A stretch of DNA of 64,000 nucleotides, from the NCBI RefSeq assembly GCF_030534335.1, contig NZ_CP130565.1:2997501-3061500 (forward strand), written 5' to 3'. Within the stretch, counting starts at the first letter, position 1, and each line of letters begins with the position of its first letter. The notes under the pieces were generated by a model, which had not been told where the DNA came from, did no database searches, and saw nothing but the letters and a program-made list of their open reading frames with translations. Below, in pieces: positions 1 through 7,169 of this stretch. A program made the position numbers and the translations under genes. Source of the DNA: Marivirga harenae. Lineage in GTDB: Bacteria; Bacteroidota; Bacteroidia; Cytophagales; Cyclobacteriaceae.

Positions 1-2
1 CA

Positions 3-227
3 GAGGAAAAAATCAGAGGTTTACAGACTGTTTTTCTCAATAAAATAAAGAAGTCGCTTGGAACTACTTTGGAACAGCTCAAAATCCAGATACTACAAAA
101 CATCCAGTTAGTTAGTAATTACTCCGCCTTCAGGGTAGTAGCCTTACAGCCATATCCGTTCGAAGAAACACTATTGCCAATTGTAAAGAGAAGCTTTGCT
201 AGTTATTTGGAAAATACTAGCAACTGA
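3..227 (+). CDS. C-terminal fragment of an unidentified protein (cut by window edge)
   Basis: An open frame enters from the left edge and stops at 225-227. It encodes the last 74 residues of a protein, ending in YLENTSN. The visible part is probably helical, with an amphipathic stretch near LEQLKIQILQNIQ followed by FRVVALQPYPFEE. I do not recognise the family and see no catalytic motif. The frame has no internal stop and the next gene starts about 160 bp later on the same strand, so it is a plausible gene end rather than a shadow. The upstream part is needed to name it. Confidence 0.5.
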   Translation, partial: EEKIRGLQTVFLNKIKKSLGTTLEQLKIQILQNIQLVSNYSAFRVVALQPYPFEETLLPIVKRSFASYLENTSN

Positions 228-384
228 TGCGCTTCGTAACCATTAAACATTTAGTTACTCCTTTTACGTACTTTGATTAGTAAAAGAGCTCGGGTTTGTA
301 TAAATTCAATTATATCAATCAATTAATCACAATATTCCTAAGCTTGTGGTTAAATGGTCTTATTTAACCCTTAAATTAAATGAC

Positions 385-2832
385 ATGAACAAAGTAATTT
401 ATCTTTTCCTGCTGTTGTTCATCAGCTGGAATACATTTGCACAAGAGAATTTAGACTATCAAAAACCACCTAAAGACATTCTAGAATTGGTAGACGCACC
501 TTTAGCGCCTTCTGTTTTAATTGACAAGGAGGGTGAAAATGTGGTGTTGATTTATAGAGATCCATACAAATCAATTGCTGAGCTGTCTGAAGAGGAATTA
601 AGATTAGGTGGTTTACGAATTAATCCAAAAACAAATATTGGTAGTAGAACACGCTATTATAATAATGTAAAAACTAAGAAAGCTCTTGGAGATAAAATAA
701 CAGAGGTAAAGGGTTTGCCAAAAAACCCGAGGCTGGCTAATTTTAATTGGTCACCTGACCAGAGTATGATTGCATTTACTCATACCACTGAAGTTGGCGT
801 GGAAGTTTGGGTCTTATATATTAAAGAAAGTAAAGTAAGCCGTTTAATGGAGGCGAAGGCTAATGCTAACATGGGGAACCCCATAGAGTGGAGAAAAGAC
901 AATTCGGGACTGCTGGTCAAGGTGCTCCCTGAAGATAGAAAGGACCTTATCGACACAAAAACTTCAACACCTAGCGGTCCGGTAATCTCTGTTAGTAAGG
1001 GCGAAAAGGCACAAAACAGGACATATCAGGATTTATTGAGCAATCCTAATGACGAGTTTAATTTTCAACAACTGGTATTATCGAAAATAGTCTCTTTGGA
1101 TTTAAATGGAAATCAAAAAGAATTCCTGCCTACAGCTATGTATTCCGATATTTCCGTTTCACCAAACGGAAAATATGTAATGGTGAGTGAAATCAAAACA
1201 CCATTTTCTTATTTGGTTCCATATTATAGGTTTCCAAATGAAACCAATATTTATGACATGAACGGTGATTTAGTCAATCAAGTGAATGATGTACCCCTTC
1301 AAGAGGTTTTGCCTAAAGGATTTATGTCAGTAAGAACTGGTAAGCGAAGTATGAGTTGGAGAAATGATAAACCGGCAAGCTTGATTTATGCCATGGCTCT
1401 GGATGAGGGTGATCCTGAAAATGAAGTAGAGTTTAGAGATGAAGTCTATCAGTTAGATGCCCCTTTTAAAGGAGAAGGCAAACCGTTATTAAAAACCATC
1501 AATAGGTATCGATATATCCAGTGGGGAAATGATAATATAGCCATTGCTCATGATTATTGGTGGAATACTCGAAATATGAAGACTTATATTTTTAATCCTT
1601 CCAATAACAAAAAGCAGCCAGAAGTACTGTTTGATAGAAATTATCAAGATAGCTATAGTGACCCGGGGAGTTTTGTAACTACTAAAAACGATTTTAACGA
1701 ATACGTAATTGAAATGGATGGCAGCAAGGCTTTTTTGATGGGAGCTGGATATACTCCTGAGGGTCAGTTCCCATTTATCGATGAGCTTGATTTGAAAACA
1801 AAAAAGAAGAATAGACTTTATAAGTCAACCTACACTGATAAACTAGAGAGTTTATATTCATCCATTGATATGAAGAAGGGAACAGTTTTGGTAAGGATAG
1901 AGTCTCAAACCGAGTATCCAAATTACTATTTTCGAAATGTTAGGAAGAAAAATGATCTAAAACAAATTACTTCATTTGATAATCCATTTAAAAGTATGCA
2001 GGATGTTCATAAAGAAGTGATAAGTTATAAAAGAGAAGATGGTTTATCTTTGGACGGCACTTTGTATCTACCAGTAGGCTACGATAAATCCCAAAAAGAG
2101 AAGAAACCAATGATTTTATGGGCTTATCCAAGGGAGTACAAAGATAAAAGTAGTGCAGGACAGAATACTTCTAATCCTAATGAATTCATCTATCCATATT
2201 ATGGAAGCCCTATTTATTGGGTAACGCAAGGCTATGTTGTATTGGACGGTGCAGCATTTCCAATTGTTGGCGAAGGAGAGGAAGAGCCAAATGATACGTT
2301 CAGGAAGCAATTAGTTGACAATGCTAAAGCTGCTATAGATGCCGTTGATGAATTAGGTTATATTGACAGGGATAAGGTTGCAGTTGGGGGTCATTCTTAC
2401 GGAGCTTTTATGGTAGCCAATCTACTTTCGCATTCCGATTTATTTGCGGCAGGGATTGCCAGAAGTGGAGCTTATAATAGGACGCTTACCCCATTTGGAT
2501 TCCAGAGTGAAGAACGTTCTTATTGGGATTCGCCTGAGACTTATTATAACATGTCGCCATTCATGCATGCTGAAAAAATGAAAACGCCATTACTGTTAAT
2601 TCATGGTCAAGCAGATAATAATTCAGGAACTTATCCATTACAAAGTGAACGTTATTTCAATGCTTTAAAAGGATTGGGAGCTACTGCGAGATTAGTTATG
2701 CTACCTAAAGAAAGTCATGGTTATAGTGCAAAAGAAAGTATATTGCATATGCTTTGGGAACAACATGAATGGTTAGAGCAGTACGTTAAAAACAAGCCAG
2801 AGGATTCAGAAAAAGAGGGGAGTTATAAATAG
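385..2832 (+). CDS. Secreted S9-family serine peptidase (prolyl oligopeptidase / acylaminoacyl peptidase type)
   Basis: This is an exported alpha/beta-hydrolase peptidase of family S9, with an N-terminal beta-propeller-like part and a C-terminal catalytic domain. I start at the ATG at 385 because it is followed directly by a signal peptide (MNKVIYLFLLLFISWNTFAQ); the frame stays open to 346, but that would add 13 polar residues. In this 815-residue numbering the nucleophile is Ser671 in GHSYGAF, the acid is probably Asp744 (HGQADNN) and the histidine is His778 (ESHGY). The length and the arrangement resemble the glutamyl-endopeptidase-like S9 subgroup, but the substrate cannot be read from sequence. 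It probably acts in the periplasm or outside the cell on peptides. It stands alone; the next gene has its own promoter. Confidence 0.9.
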   Translation: MNKVIYLFLLLFISWNTFAQENLDYQKPPKDILELVDAPLAPSVLIDKEGENVVLIYRDPYKSIAELSEEELRLGGLRINPKTNIGSRTRYYNNVKTKKALGDKITEVKGLPKNPRLANFNWSPDQSMIAFTHTTEVGVEVWVLYIKESKVSRLMEAKANANMGNPIEWRKDNSGLLVKVLPEDRKDLIDTKTSTPSGPVISVSKGEKAQNRTYQDLLSNPNDEFNFQQLVLSKIVSLDLNGNQKEFLPTAMYSDISVSPNGKYVMVSEIKTPFSYLVPYYRFPNETNIYDMNGDLVNQVNDVPLQEVLPKGFMSVRTGKRSMSWRNDKPASLIYAMALDEGDPENEVEFRDEVYQLDAPFKGEGKPLLKTINRYRYIQWGNDNIAIAHDYWWNTRNMKTYIFNPSNNKKQPEVLFDRNYQDSYSDPGSFVTTKNDFNEYVIEMDGSKAFLMGAGYTPEGQFPFIDELDLKTKKKNRLYKSTYTDKLESLYSSIDMKKGTVLVRIESQTEYPNYYFRNVRKKNDLKQITSFDNPFKSMQDVHKEVISYKREDGLSLDGTLYLPVGYDKSQKEKKPMILWAYPREYKDKSSAGQNTSNPNEFIYPYYGSPIYWVTQGYVVLDGAAFPIVGEGEEEPNDTFRKQLVDNAKAAIDAVDELGYIDRDKVAVGGHSYGAFMVANLLSHSDLFAAGIARSGAYNRTLTPFGFQSEERSYWDSPETYYNMSPFMHAEKMKTPLLLIHGQADNNSGTYPLQSERYFNALKGLGATARLVMLPKESHGYSAKESILHMLWEQHEWLEQYVKNKPEDSEKEGSYK

Positions 2833-2922
2833 AATAATAAAGCAGTGACATCATGAAATTCTTTACTGATAAATTTTCGGTAAAGAATTTTTTATTGATG
2901 CTCAAAATATATTTCACTTATA

Positions 2923-2955
2923 TTTTGATTAAAAGAACTATAGCCCTACATTTGC
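2923..2955 (+). promoter_or_regulatory. Bacteroidota-type promoter of the small basic protein gene
   Basis: A -33 element TTTTG (2923-2927) is followed after 19 bp by the -7 element TACATTTG (2947-2954). This matches the TTG / 19-21 bp / TAnnTTTG consensus known for the Bacteroidota primary sigma factor. It lies about 25 bp before the ATG at 2982, which supports that start over the longer open frame beginning at 2853. Confidence 0.75.
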
Positions 2956-2981
2956 AATCCAATTTTGACAAAGAACTAATC

Positions 2982-3302
2982 ATGGCAGGAACAAGTCTTA
3001 AAAGAAAAGCAAGAAGAAACAGAGTAGTAGCAAAGCAAAGGGTAACTAGTATCCAAAAGTTGCAACAGCAGCCTGTTATCAAAAATGTTGATATAGAAGC
3101 AATTAAAGCAGATTTCGCAAAAGCAGATAAGAAGAAACCTGCTGCTAAGAAAGAAGATACTGCTAAGGCTGAAAAAAAAGAAGAAGCACCGAAAGCAAAG
3201 AAGGCAGCTCCTAAAAAGAAAGCAGCTCCTAAGAAAGAGGAAGCAAAGACAGACGATAAGCCAAAGGCTACCAAGAAAAAAGAAGATAAGAAAGAAGACT
3301 AA
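2982..3302 (+). CDS. Small Lys/Ala-rich basic protein, conserved Bacteroidota type, function unknown
   Basis: A 106-residue protein. Residues 1-45 form a basic, probably helical head (MAGTSLKRKARRNRVVAKQR) and the rest is a low-complexity tail of K, A, E and P with repeats such as KKAAPKKKAAPKK. The composition recalls histone H1-like or ribosome-associated proteins, but I see no named domain. The start at 2982 is chosen because the promoter TACATTTG lies just upstream; starting at 2853 would put 43 extra residues across that promoter. A strong terminator follows, so the gene is transcribed alone. The tail closely resembles the C-terminal tail of ribosomal protein S1 encoded 1.5 kb downstream. 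A role in nucleic-acid or ribosome binding is inference. Confidence 0.75.
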   Translation: MAGTSLKRKARRNRVVAKQRVTSIQKLQQQPVIKNVDIEAIKADFAKADKKKPAAKKEDTAKAEKKEEAPKAKKAAPKKKAAPKKEEAKTDDKPKATKKKEDKKED

Positions 3303-3331
3303 TACTTTTTCTTTTTGCAGATATAAAAATG

Positions 3332-3356
3332 AAGCGAACATCAGTTCGCTTTTTTT
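3332..3356 (+). terminator. Intrinsic terminator
   Basis: An 8-bp perfect stem (AAGCGAAC / GTTCGCTT) with a 4-nt loop is followed by a run of T. It lies 30 bp after the stop of the Lys/Ala-rich protein gene and before the ABC gene. Confidence 0.85.
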
Positions 3357-3388
3357 GTTTGTAGATATTTAATCATCACTCTCTCTAC

Positions 3389-4384
3389 ATGGCTAAAATT
3401 ATTTTAGAAGCGCGAGGTATCTCAAAAACATTCGATAAGCCCATTCTTTCAAACATTATTTTGCAGATAAAGGAAGGAGAAACGCATGTGCTCATGGGTA
3501 AAAGTGGACAGGGTAAATCGACTTTACTTAAGATTTTAGCCGGATTAGTGGCTCCAGATAAAGGAGAAGTGTTGTTTGAAAATCAGAAATTGGAAAATCC
3601 GGAGGAAGTTTTGGTTGCGGGGCATGAAGAACTTGCATATGTTGCACAAAACTTCAATCTCTTACGGAACAGAACAGTGCTTGAGAACCTGAAAGATGCG
3701 TTACTTTCTTTTAAGGACGAGTTTGCGAAAGAGCAGATTAATCAATTATTAAAATTGATGAGACTTGGAGATTTGAAATCAGTAAAAATTGAAAAATTAT
3801 CAGGCGGGGAAAAGCAGCGATTGGCAATAGCTAGAGCTTTAGCAACGCAACCTGCAGTCCTTTTACTTGATGAACCTTTTACCCAACTAGATTACCCAAC
3901 TCGTCAGATCCTTTTAGATGCCATTAAAGAAGTAAAAAAGGAATTTGATAGCAATATTGTTTTGGTAAGTCATAATCTATATGAGGCTTTCTATCTTGCG
4001 GATTTCGTCCATATACTGCAAAGTGGTGACATTATAAAAAGCGCTTCACCTAAGAATCTGTATAGAAATCCCGAATTTGTATCTGTAGCTAATTTATTAA
4101 ATGAAGTCAATGTCCTTCCCATTGCTACCTTAGGTAAGTGGCAAAAAAATGTGTTAGGGATCTGGAGTGAAAATATTATTATTGAAGATGAACGAGAAAC
4201 TGAATATCAGCTGGATTTGATGTTGACAGAGAAGCTTTTTATCGGAACTTATTACCGTTATCAATTTGAGTTTTCAAAATCGCAAGTCTTAGTTGTAAAA
4301 TCAATTCATTCAGAATTCGAACTTGGCAAGTACTACAAAGTAGGCTTTTCTGAGGCCGATCTATTCGATTTAAAAGAAGATTGA
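3389..4384 (+). CDS. ABC transporter ATP-binding protein
   Basis: A 331-residue ATPase subunit of an ABC importer-like system. Walker A is at residues 37-45 (GKSGQGKST), the Q-loop near AYVAQNF (83-89), the signature LSGGEKQ at 137-143, Walker B VLLLDEP at 157-163 and the switch histidine at 195. Residues 230-331 form an accessory C-terminal domain, possibly TOBE-like, as in the uptake-type ATPases of polyamine, sulfate or molybdate systems. No permease or binding protein gene is adjacent, so the substrate is unknown; it may energise a permease encoded elsewhere. The gene starts 32 bp after a terminator and ends before the S1 promoter. Confidence 0.85.
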   Translation: MAKIILEARGISKTFDKPILSNIILQIKEGETHVLMGKSGQGKSTLLKILAGLVAPDKGEVLFENQKLENPEEVLVAGHEELAYVAQNFNLLRNRTVLENLKDALLSFKDEFAKEQINQLLKLMRLGDLKSVKIEKLSGGEKQRLAIARALATQPAVLLLDEPFTQLDYPTRQILLDAIKEVKKEFDSNIVLVSHNLYEAFYLADFVHILQSGDIIKSASPKNLYRNPEFVSVANLLNEVNVLPIATLGKWQKNVLGIWSENIIIEDERETEYQLDLMLTEKLFIGTYYRYQFEFSKSQVLVVKSIHSEFELGKYYKVGFSEADLFDLKED

Positions 4385-4411
4385 TTTTTTTATTATCTGA
4401 GCCCCAACATC

Positions 4412-4442
4412 TTGTGACTTCATAAATAAATCGTACCTTTGC
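4412..4442 (+). promoter_or_regulatory. Promoter of the ribosomal protein S1 gene
   Basis: TTG (4412-4414), a 19-bp spacer and TACCTTTG (4434-4441) fit the Bacteroidota housekeeping promoter exactly. Transcription would start around 4448, leaving a leader of roughly 100 nt before the S1 start at 4550. Confidence 0.8.
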
Positions 4443-4445
4443 ATT

Positions 4446-4549
4446 CCGTTCAAGTGAACGGGCTTATCTGAGTAGATAAGTATTTGTAAACCAAAACGAT
4501 GGCAATCTTGGCTCGGGTTGTTATTGTAATTAAAGAGCCCTGACACATT
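4446..4549 (+). promoter_or_regulatory. Structured 5' leader of the S1 mRNA, candidate autoregulatory element
   Basis: The leader holds two consecutive perfect hairpins: CCGTTC/GAACGG with loop AAGT (4446-4461), and CTTATCT/AGATAAG with loop GAGT (4463-4480). A third, longer-range pairing GGCTC (4510-4514) with GAGCC (4535-4539) ends 11 nt before the ATG. Ribosomal protein S1 is known to repress its own translation in other bacteria, and structured r-protein leaders are common. The assignment of an S1-binding leader here is inference. Confidence 0.5.
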
Positions 4550-6532
4550 ATGGCAGAAAATCAAGAAAACGTGAAGAACGAAGAGTTCGACTGGGAAGCA
4601 TTTGAAACCAAAGGATTTGGTGAAGGCTACTCAAAATCTAAAAGAGAAGAATTAGCAGCAATGTATGACAATGTTGCTACTGATCTAGCAGAGCAGGAAG
4701 TGGTTAAAGGTATCGTTGTTGCGATTAATGATCGTGACGTGGTATTGAACGTTGGCTACAAATCTGACGGATTAGTTCCTACCAATGAATTCCGTGACAC
4801 TCCTGACTTAAAAGTAGGTGATGAAGTGGAGGTTTACGTGGAAGAGCGTGAAGATCAAAATGGAGAATTAGTTTTATCCAGAAGAAAAGCAAAAATTGTT
4901 GGTGCATGGGACAAAATCCAATCTGCACTTGACAATGACGAAATAATTGAAGGATTAGTGAAAAGAAGAACTAAAGGTGGTCTGATCGTGGATGTACACG
5001 GTGTTGAAGCCTTCTTACCAGGTTCTCAAATTGACGTTAAGCCAATTCGCGATTTCGATGTTTTCGTTGGAAAGAAAATGGAAGTAAAAGTTGTGAAAAT
5101 TAACTACAGCAATGATAACGTAGTAGTTTCACACAAAGTATTGATAGAAAAAGACCTTGAGAAGCAAAAAGCTGAAATCTTGAACAACCTTGAAAAAGGA
5201 CAAGTTCTAGAAGGTGTAATCAAGAACATGACCAACTTTGGTGTATTTATTGACCTTGGTGGCGTTGATGGTTTATTGCACATTACTGACATCTCATGGG
5301 GTAGAATTAACCACCCAGAAGAAGTATTGAAGCTTGACGAAAAAGTGAAAGTTGTAGTATTAGACTTTGATGAAGGCAAGAAACGTATTTCTTTAGGTAT
5401 GAAGCAATTGACTTCTCACCCTTGGGACTCATTGGCTGAAGGCCTTGATGTAGGTTCTAAAGTGAAAGGTAAAATTGTTAATGTTGCTGATTACGGTGCA
5501 TTCTTGGAAATTGCTCCAGGTGTTGAAGGTTTGATTCACGTTTCTGAAATGAGCTGGTCACAGCACTTGAGAAATCCACAGGATTTCATCAATGTTGGAG
5601 ATGAGCTAGAGGCTGTTGTTCTTACTTTGGATAAAGAAGAAAGAAAAATGTCTCTTGGTATCAAGCAACTAACTGAAGATCCTTGGAACAAGAAAGAAGT
5701 ATTGACGAAATATGCTGTTGGTACTGAGCACAAAGGTGTGGTTAGAAATATGACTAACTTCGGCTTGTTCATCGAGTTAGAAGAAGGTATTGACGGATTG
5801 GTTCACGTTTCTGATTTAAGCTGGACTAAGAAAATCAAGCATCCATCTGAATTCGTGAAAGTAGGAGAAGAGTTGAACGTTGTTGTTTTAGAACTTGATG
5901 TTGATAACAGAAGATTAGCATTAGGACATAAACAATTGGAAGAAAATCCTTGGGATACTTTCGAATCAGTATTTACTGTTGGATCGAAGCACAAATGTAC
6001 TGTGTTGAACAAAAACGAAAAAGGTGCGATATTGGAGCTTCCATACGGCATTGAAGGTTTTGCTGCAACTAAGCATTTGAAGAAAGCTGACGACTCAATG
6101 GCAGAAGTTGGAGAGTCATTAGAATTCCAAGTATTAGAATTCTCTAAAGATGATAAGAGAATTGTTCTTTCTCACTTACATACACACGCAAAAGTTGAAG
6201 AAGCGGCTCCTAAGAAGAAGCCGGCAACTGGCAGTGGTAAGAAGAAATCAGCTCCTAAGCAACAGGCTTCTTCATCCACATTGGGTGATTTAGATGCTCT
6301 ATCAGCATTGAAAACTCAGATGGAAGATGACGCTAAAGGCGGAAGCAAGAAAAAAGCTGCTCCTAAAAAAGAGGAAGAGCCAAAAGCTGAAGCTAAAAAA
6401 GCAGCTAAGAAAGAAGAGCCAAAAGCGGATGAAGTGAAGGCAGAAGCCAAGAAGGAAGAAGCTAAAGCGGATGAGAAAGAGGCAAAAGCTGAAGAGAAAA
6501 AAGCTGACGATAAGAAAGAAGATAAAGAGTAA
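4550..6532 (+). CDS. rpsA: 30S ribosomal protein S1
   Basis: A 660-residue protein with six consecutive S1 RNA-binding repeats (very roughly residues 48-115, 132-200, 215-285, 300-375, 388-460 and 475-540), each with the usual GxVxxxxxxGxFV/I-type core such as MTNFGVFIDLGGVDGLLHI. It binds mRNA on the small ribosomal subunit and aids initiation, a role that matters in this phylum where Shine-Dalgarno signals are weak. The C-terminal 115 residues are a low-complexity K/A/E tail (KKKAAPKKEE and similar) that is absent from proteobacterial S1. It has its own promoter, a structured leader and a terminator, so it is monocistronic. Confidence 0.97.
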   Translation: MAENQENVKNEEFDWEAFETKGFGEGYSKSKREELAAMYDNVATDLAEQEVVKGIVVAINDRDVVLNVGYKSDGLVPTNEFRDTPDLKVGDEVEVYVEEREDQNGELVLSRRKAKIVGAWDKIQSALDNDEIIEGLVKRRTKGGLIVDVHGVEAFLPGSQIDVKPIRDFDVFVGKKMEVKVVKINYSNDNVVVSHKVLIEKDLEKQKAEILNNLEKGQVLEGVIKNMTNFGVFIDLGGVDGLLHITDISWGRINHPEEVLKLDEKVKVVVLDFDEGKKRISLGMKQLTSHPWDSLAEGLDVGSKVKGKIVNVADYGAFLEIAPGVEGLIHVSEMSWSQHLRNPQDFINVGDELEAVVLTLDKEERKMSLGIKQLTEDPWNKKEVLTKYAVGTEHKGVVRNMTNFGLFIELEEGIDGLVHVSDLSWTKKIKHPSEFVKVGEELNVVVLELDVDNRRLALGHKQLEENPWDTFESVFTVGSKHKCTVLNKNEKGAILELPYGIEGFAATKHLKKADDSMAEVGESLEFQVLEFSKDDKRIVLSHLHTHAKVEEAAPKKKPATGSGKKKSAPKQQASSSTLGDLDALSALKTQMEDDAKGGSKKKAAPKKEEEPKAEAKKAAKKEEPKADEVKAEAKKEEAKADEKEAKAEEKKADDKKEDKE

Positions 6533-6557
6533 ATCTTATTTCTTTCAATCATATAGG

Positions 6558-6598
6558 AAAGCCATCTGCTGAATAAGTAGATGGCTTTTTATTTTTTG
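6558..6598 (+). terminator. Intrinsic terminator after rpsA
   Basis: AAAGCCATCT (6558-6567) pairs perfectly with AGATGGCTTT (6579-6588) over an 11-nt loop and is followed by a T-rich run. It lies 25 bp after the rpsA stop. Confidence 0.85.
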
Positions 6599-6664
6599 AG
6601 GATATATTTATCCTATTCATAGTCAGCTTAATGTGAAATTATTTAATAATAATTGAATTCTCTA

Positions 6665-6696
6665 TTTGACAAGCACAATAATATGTCTATTTTTGC
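6665..6696 (+). promoter_or_regulatory. Promoter of tRNA-Cys
   Basis: TTTG (6665-6668), a 19-bp spacer and TATTTTTG (6688-6695) fit the phylum consensus, ending 19 bp before the mature tRNA 5' end. Confidence 0.7.
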
Positions 6697-6714
6697 AATC
6701 GCAAATGCGACAAT

Positions 6715-6785
6715 GGTCACGTGGCCGAGCGGCTAGGCAGTGGTCTGCAAAACCATCTACAGCGGTTCGAATCCGCTCGTGACCT
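6715..6785 (+). tRNA. tRNA-Cys (anticodon GCA)
   Basis: A full cloverleaf can be drawn. The acceptor GGTCACG (6715-6721) pairs with CGTGACC (6778-6784), with discriminator T at 6785. The anticodon stem GTGGT/ACCAT flanks loop CTGCAAA, giving anticodon GCA. The T-arm contains GGTTCGAATCC. CCA is not encoded. A promoter precedes it and a terminator follows. Confidence 0.95.
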
Positions 6786-6795
6786 CTTTATTTTT

Positions 6796-6832
6796 ACCTC
6801 CTACACTAGCAATAGGGTAGGAGGTTTTTTTA
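6796..6832 (+). terminator. Intrinsic terminator after tRNA-Cys
   Basis: ACCTCCTAC (6796-6804) pairs with GTAGGAGGT (6817-6825) and is followed by a run of T. Confidence 0.85.
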
Positions 6833-7169
6833 TGCATAAGCTTTCCAGCGGATGAGAACCGAAGGTTCGAAATCAAGCCGAAGGCGCAGATTCACGAGAG
6901 CAAGTGCAGCAAGGAAGTGCGTATGAGTAATCCGCTCGTGACTTTTTTATTTTTACCTGCTTCGTGTTAGAAGCGAAGGGGGTTGTTTTATGTATGAACT
7001 TTGCTGCGATTAATCAGCAACGTATATTTGAAGAACAGCTAACAGATGTTTTTCAGTGTGTTGATTAAGGTGAAATAAGTAGTTTAAGCAAGGCTTAGGA
7101 CTGGCACAGATACAAATTCAATACCATTGGACTATTTAAACCTATCAAGTTGATGTGATCAGCATAGTT
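6833..7169. repeat. Gene-free stretch with a duplicated tRNA-Cys 3' end
   Basis: About 335 bp with no credible gene. Positions 6929-6958 repeat the last 16 bases of tRNA-Cys plus the following 14 bases (6770-6799) with two mismatches, in direct orientation at a distance of 159 bp. As with the real tRNA, a hairpin follows the copy (CTTCG / CGAAG around 6960-6978). The piece between carries another T-arm-like string (GAAGGTTCGAAATC near 6862). This looks like a remnant of tRNA-targeted integration or of tandem tRNA duplication. Confidence 0.6.

Noticed and set aside
2853-2981. Upstream extension of the small basic protein (43 extra residues)
   Set aside because: It spans the promoter TTTTG/TACATTTG, and the following ATG at 2982 starts the conserved basic head.
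2918-3341. Two minus-strand open frames opposite the Lys/Ala-rich gene
   Set aside because: They are antisense shadows of the low-complexity coding sequence (runs of F, S, A, L).
6316-6552. Minus-strand open frame opposite the S1 tail
   Set aside because: Same cause: antisense of the K/A/E repeats.
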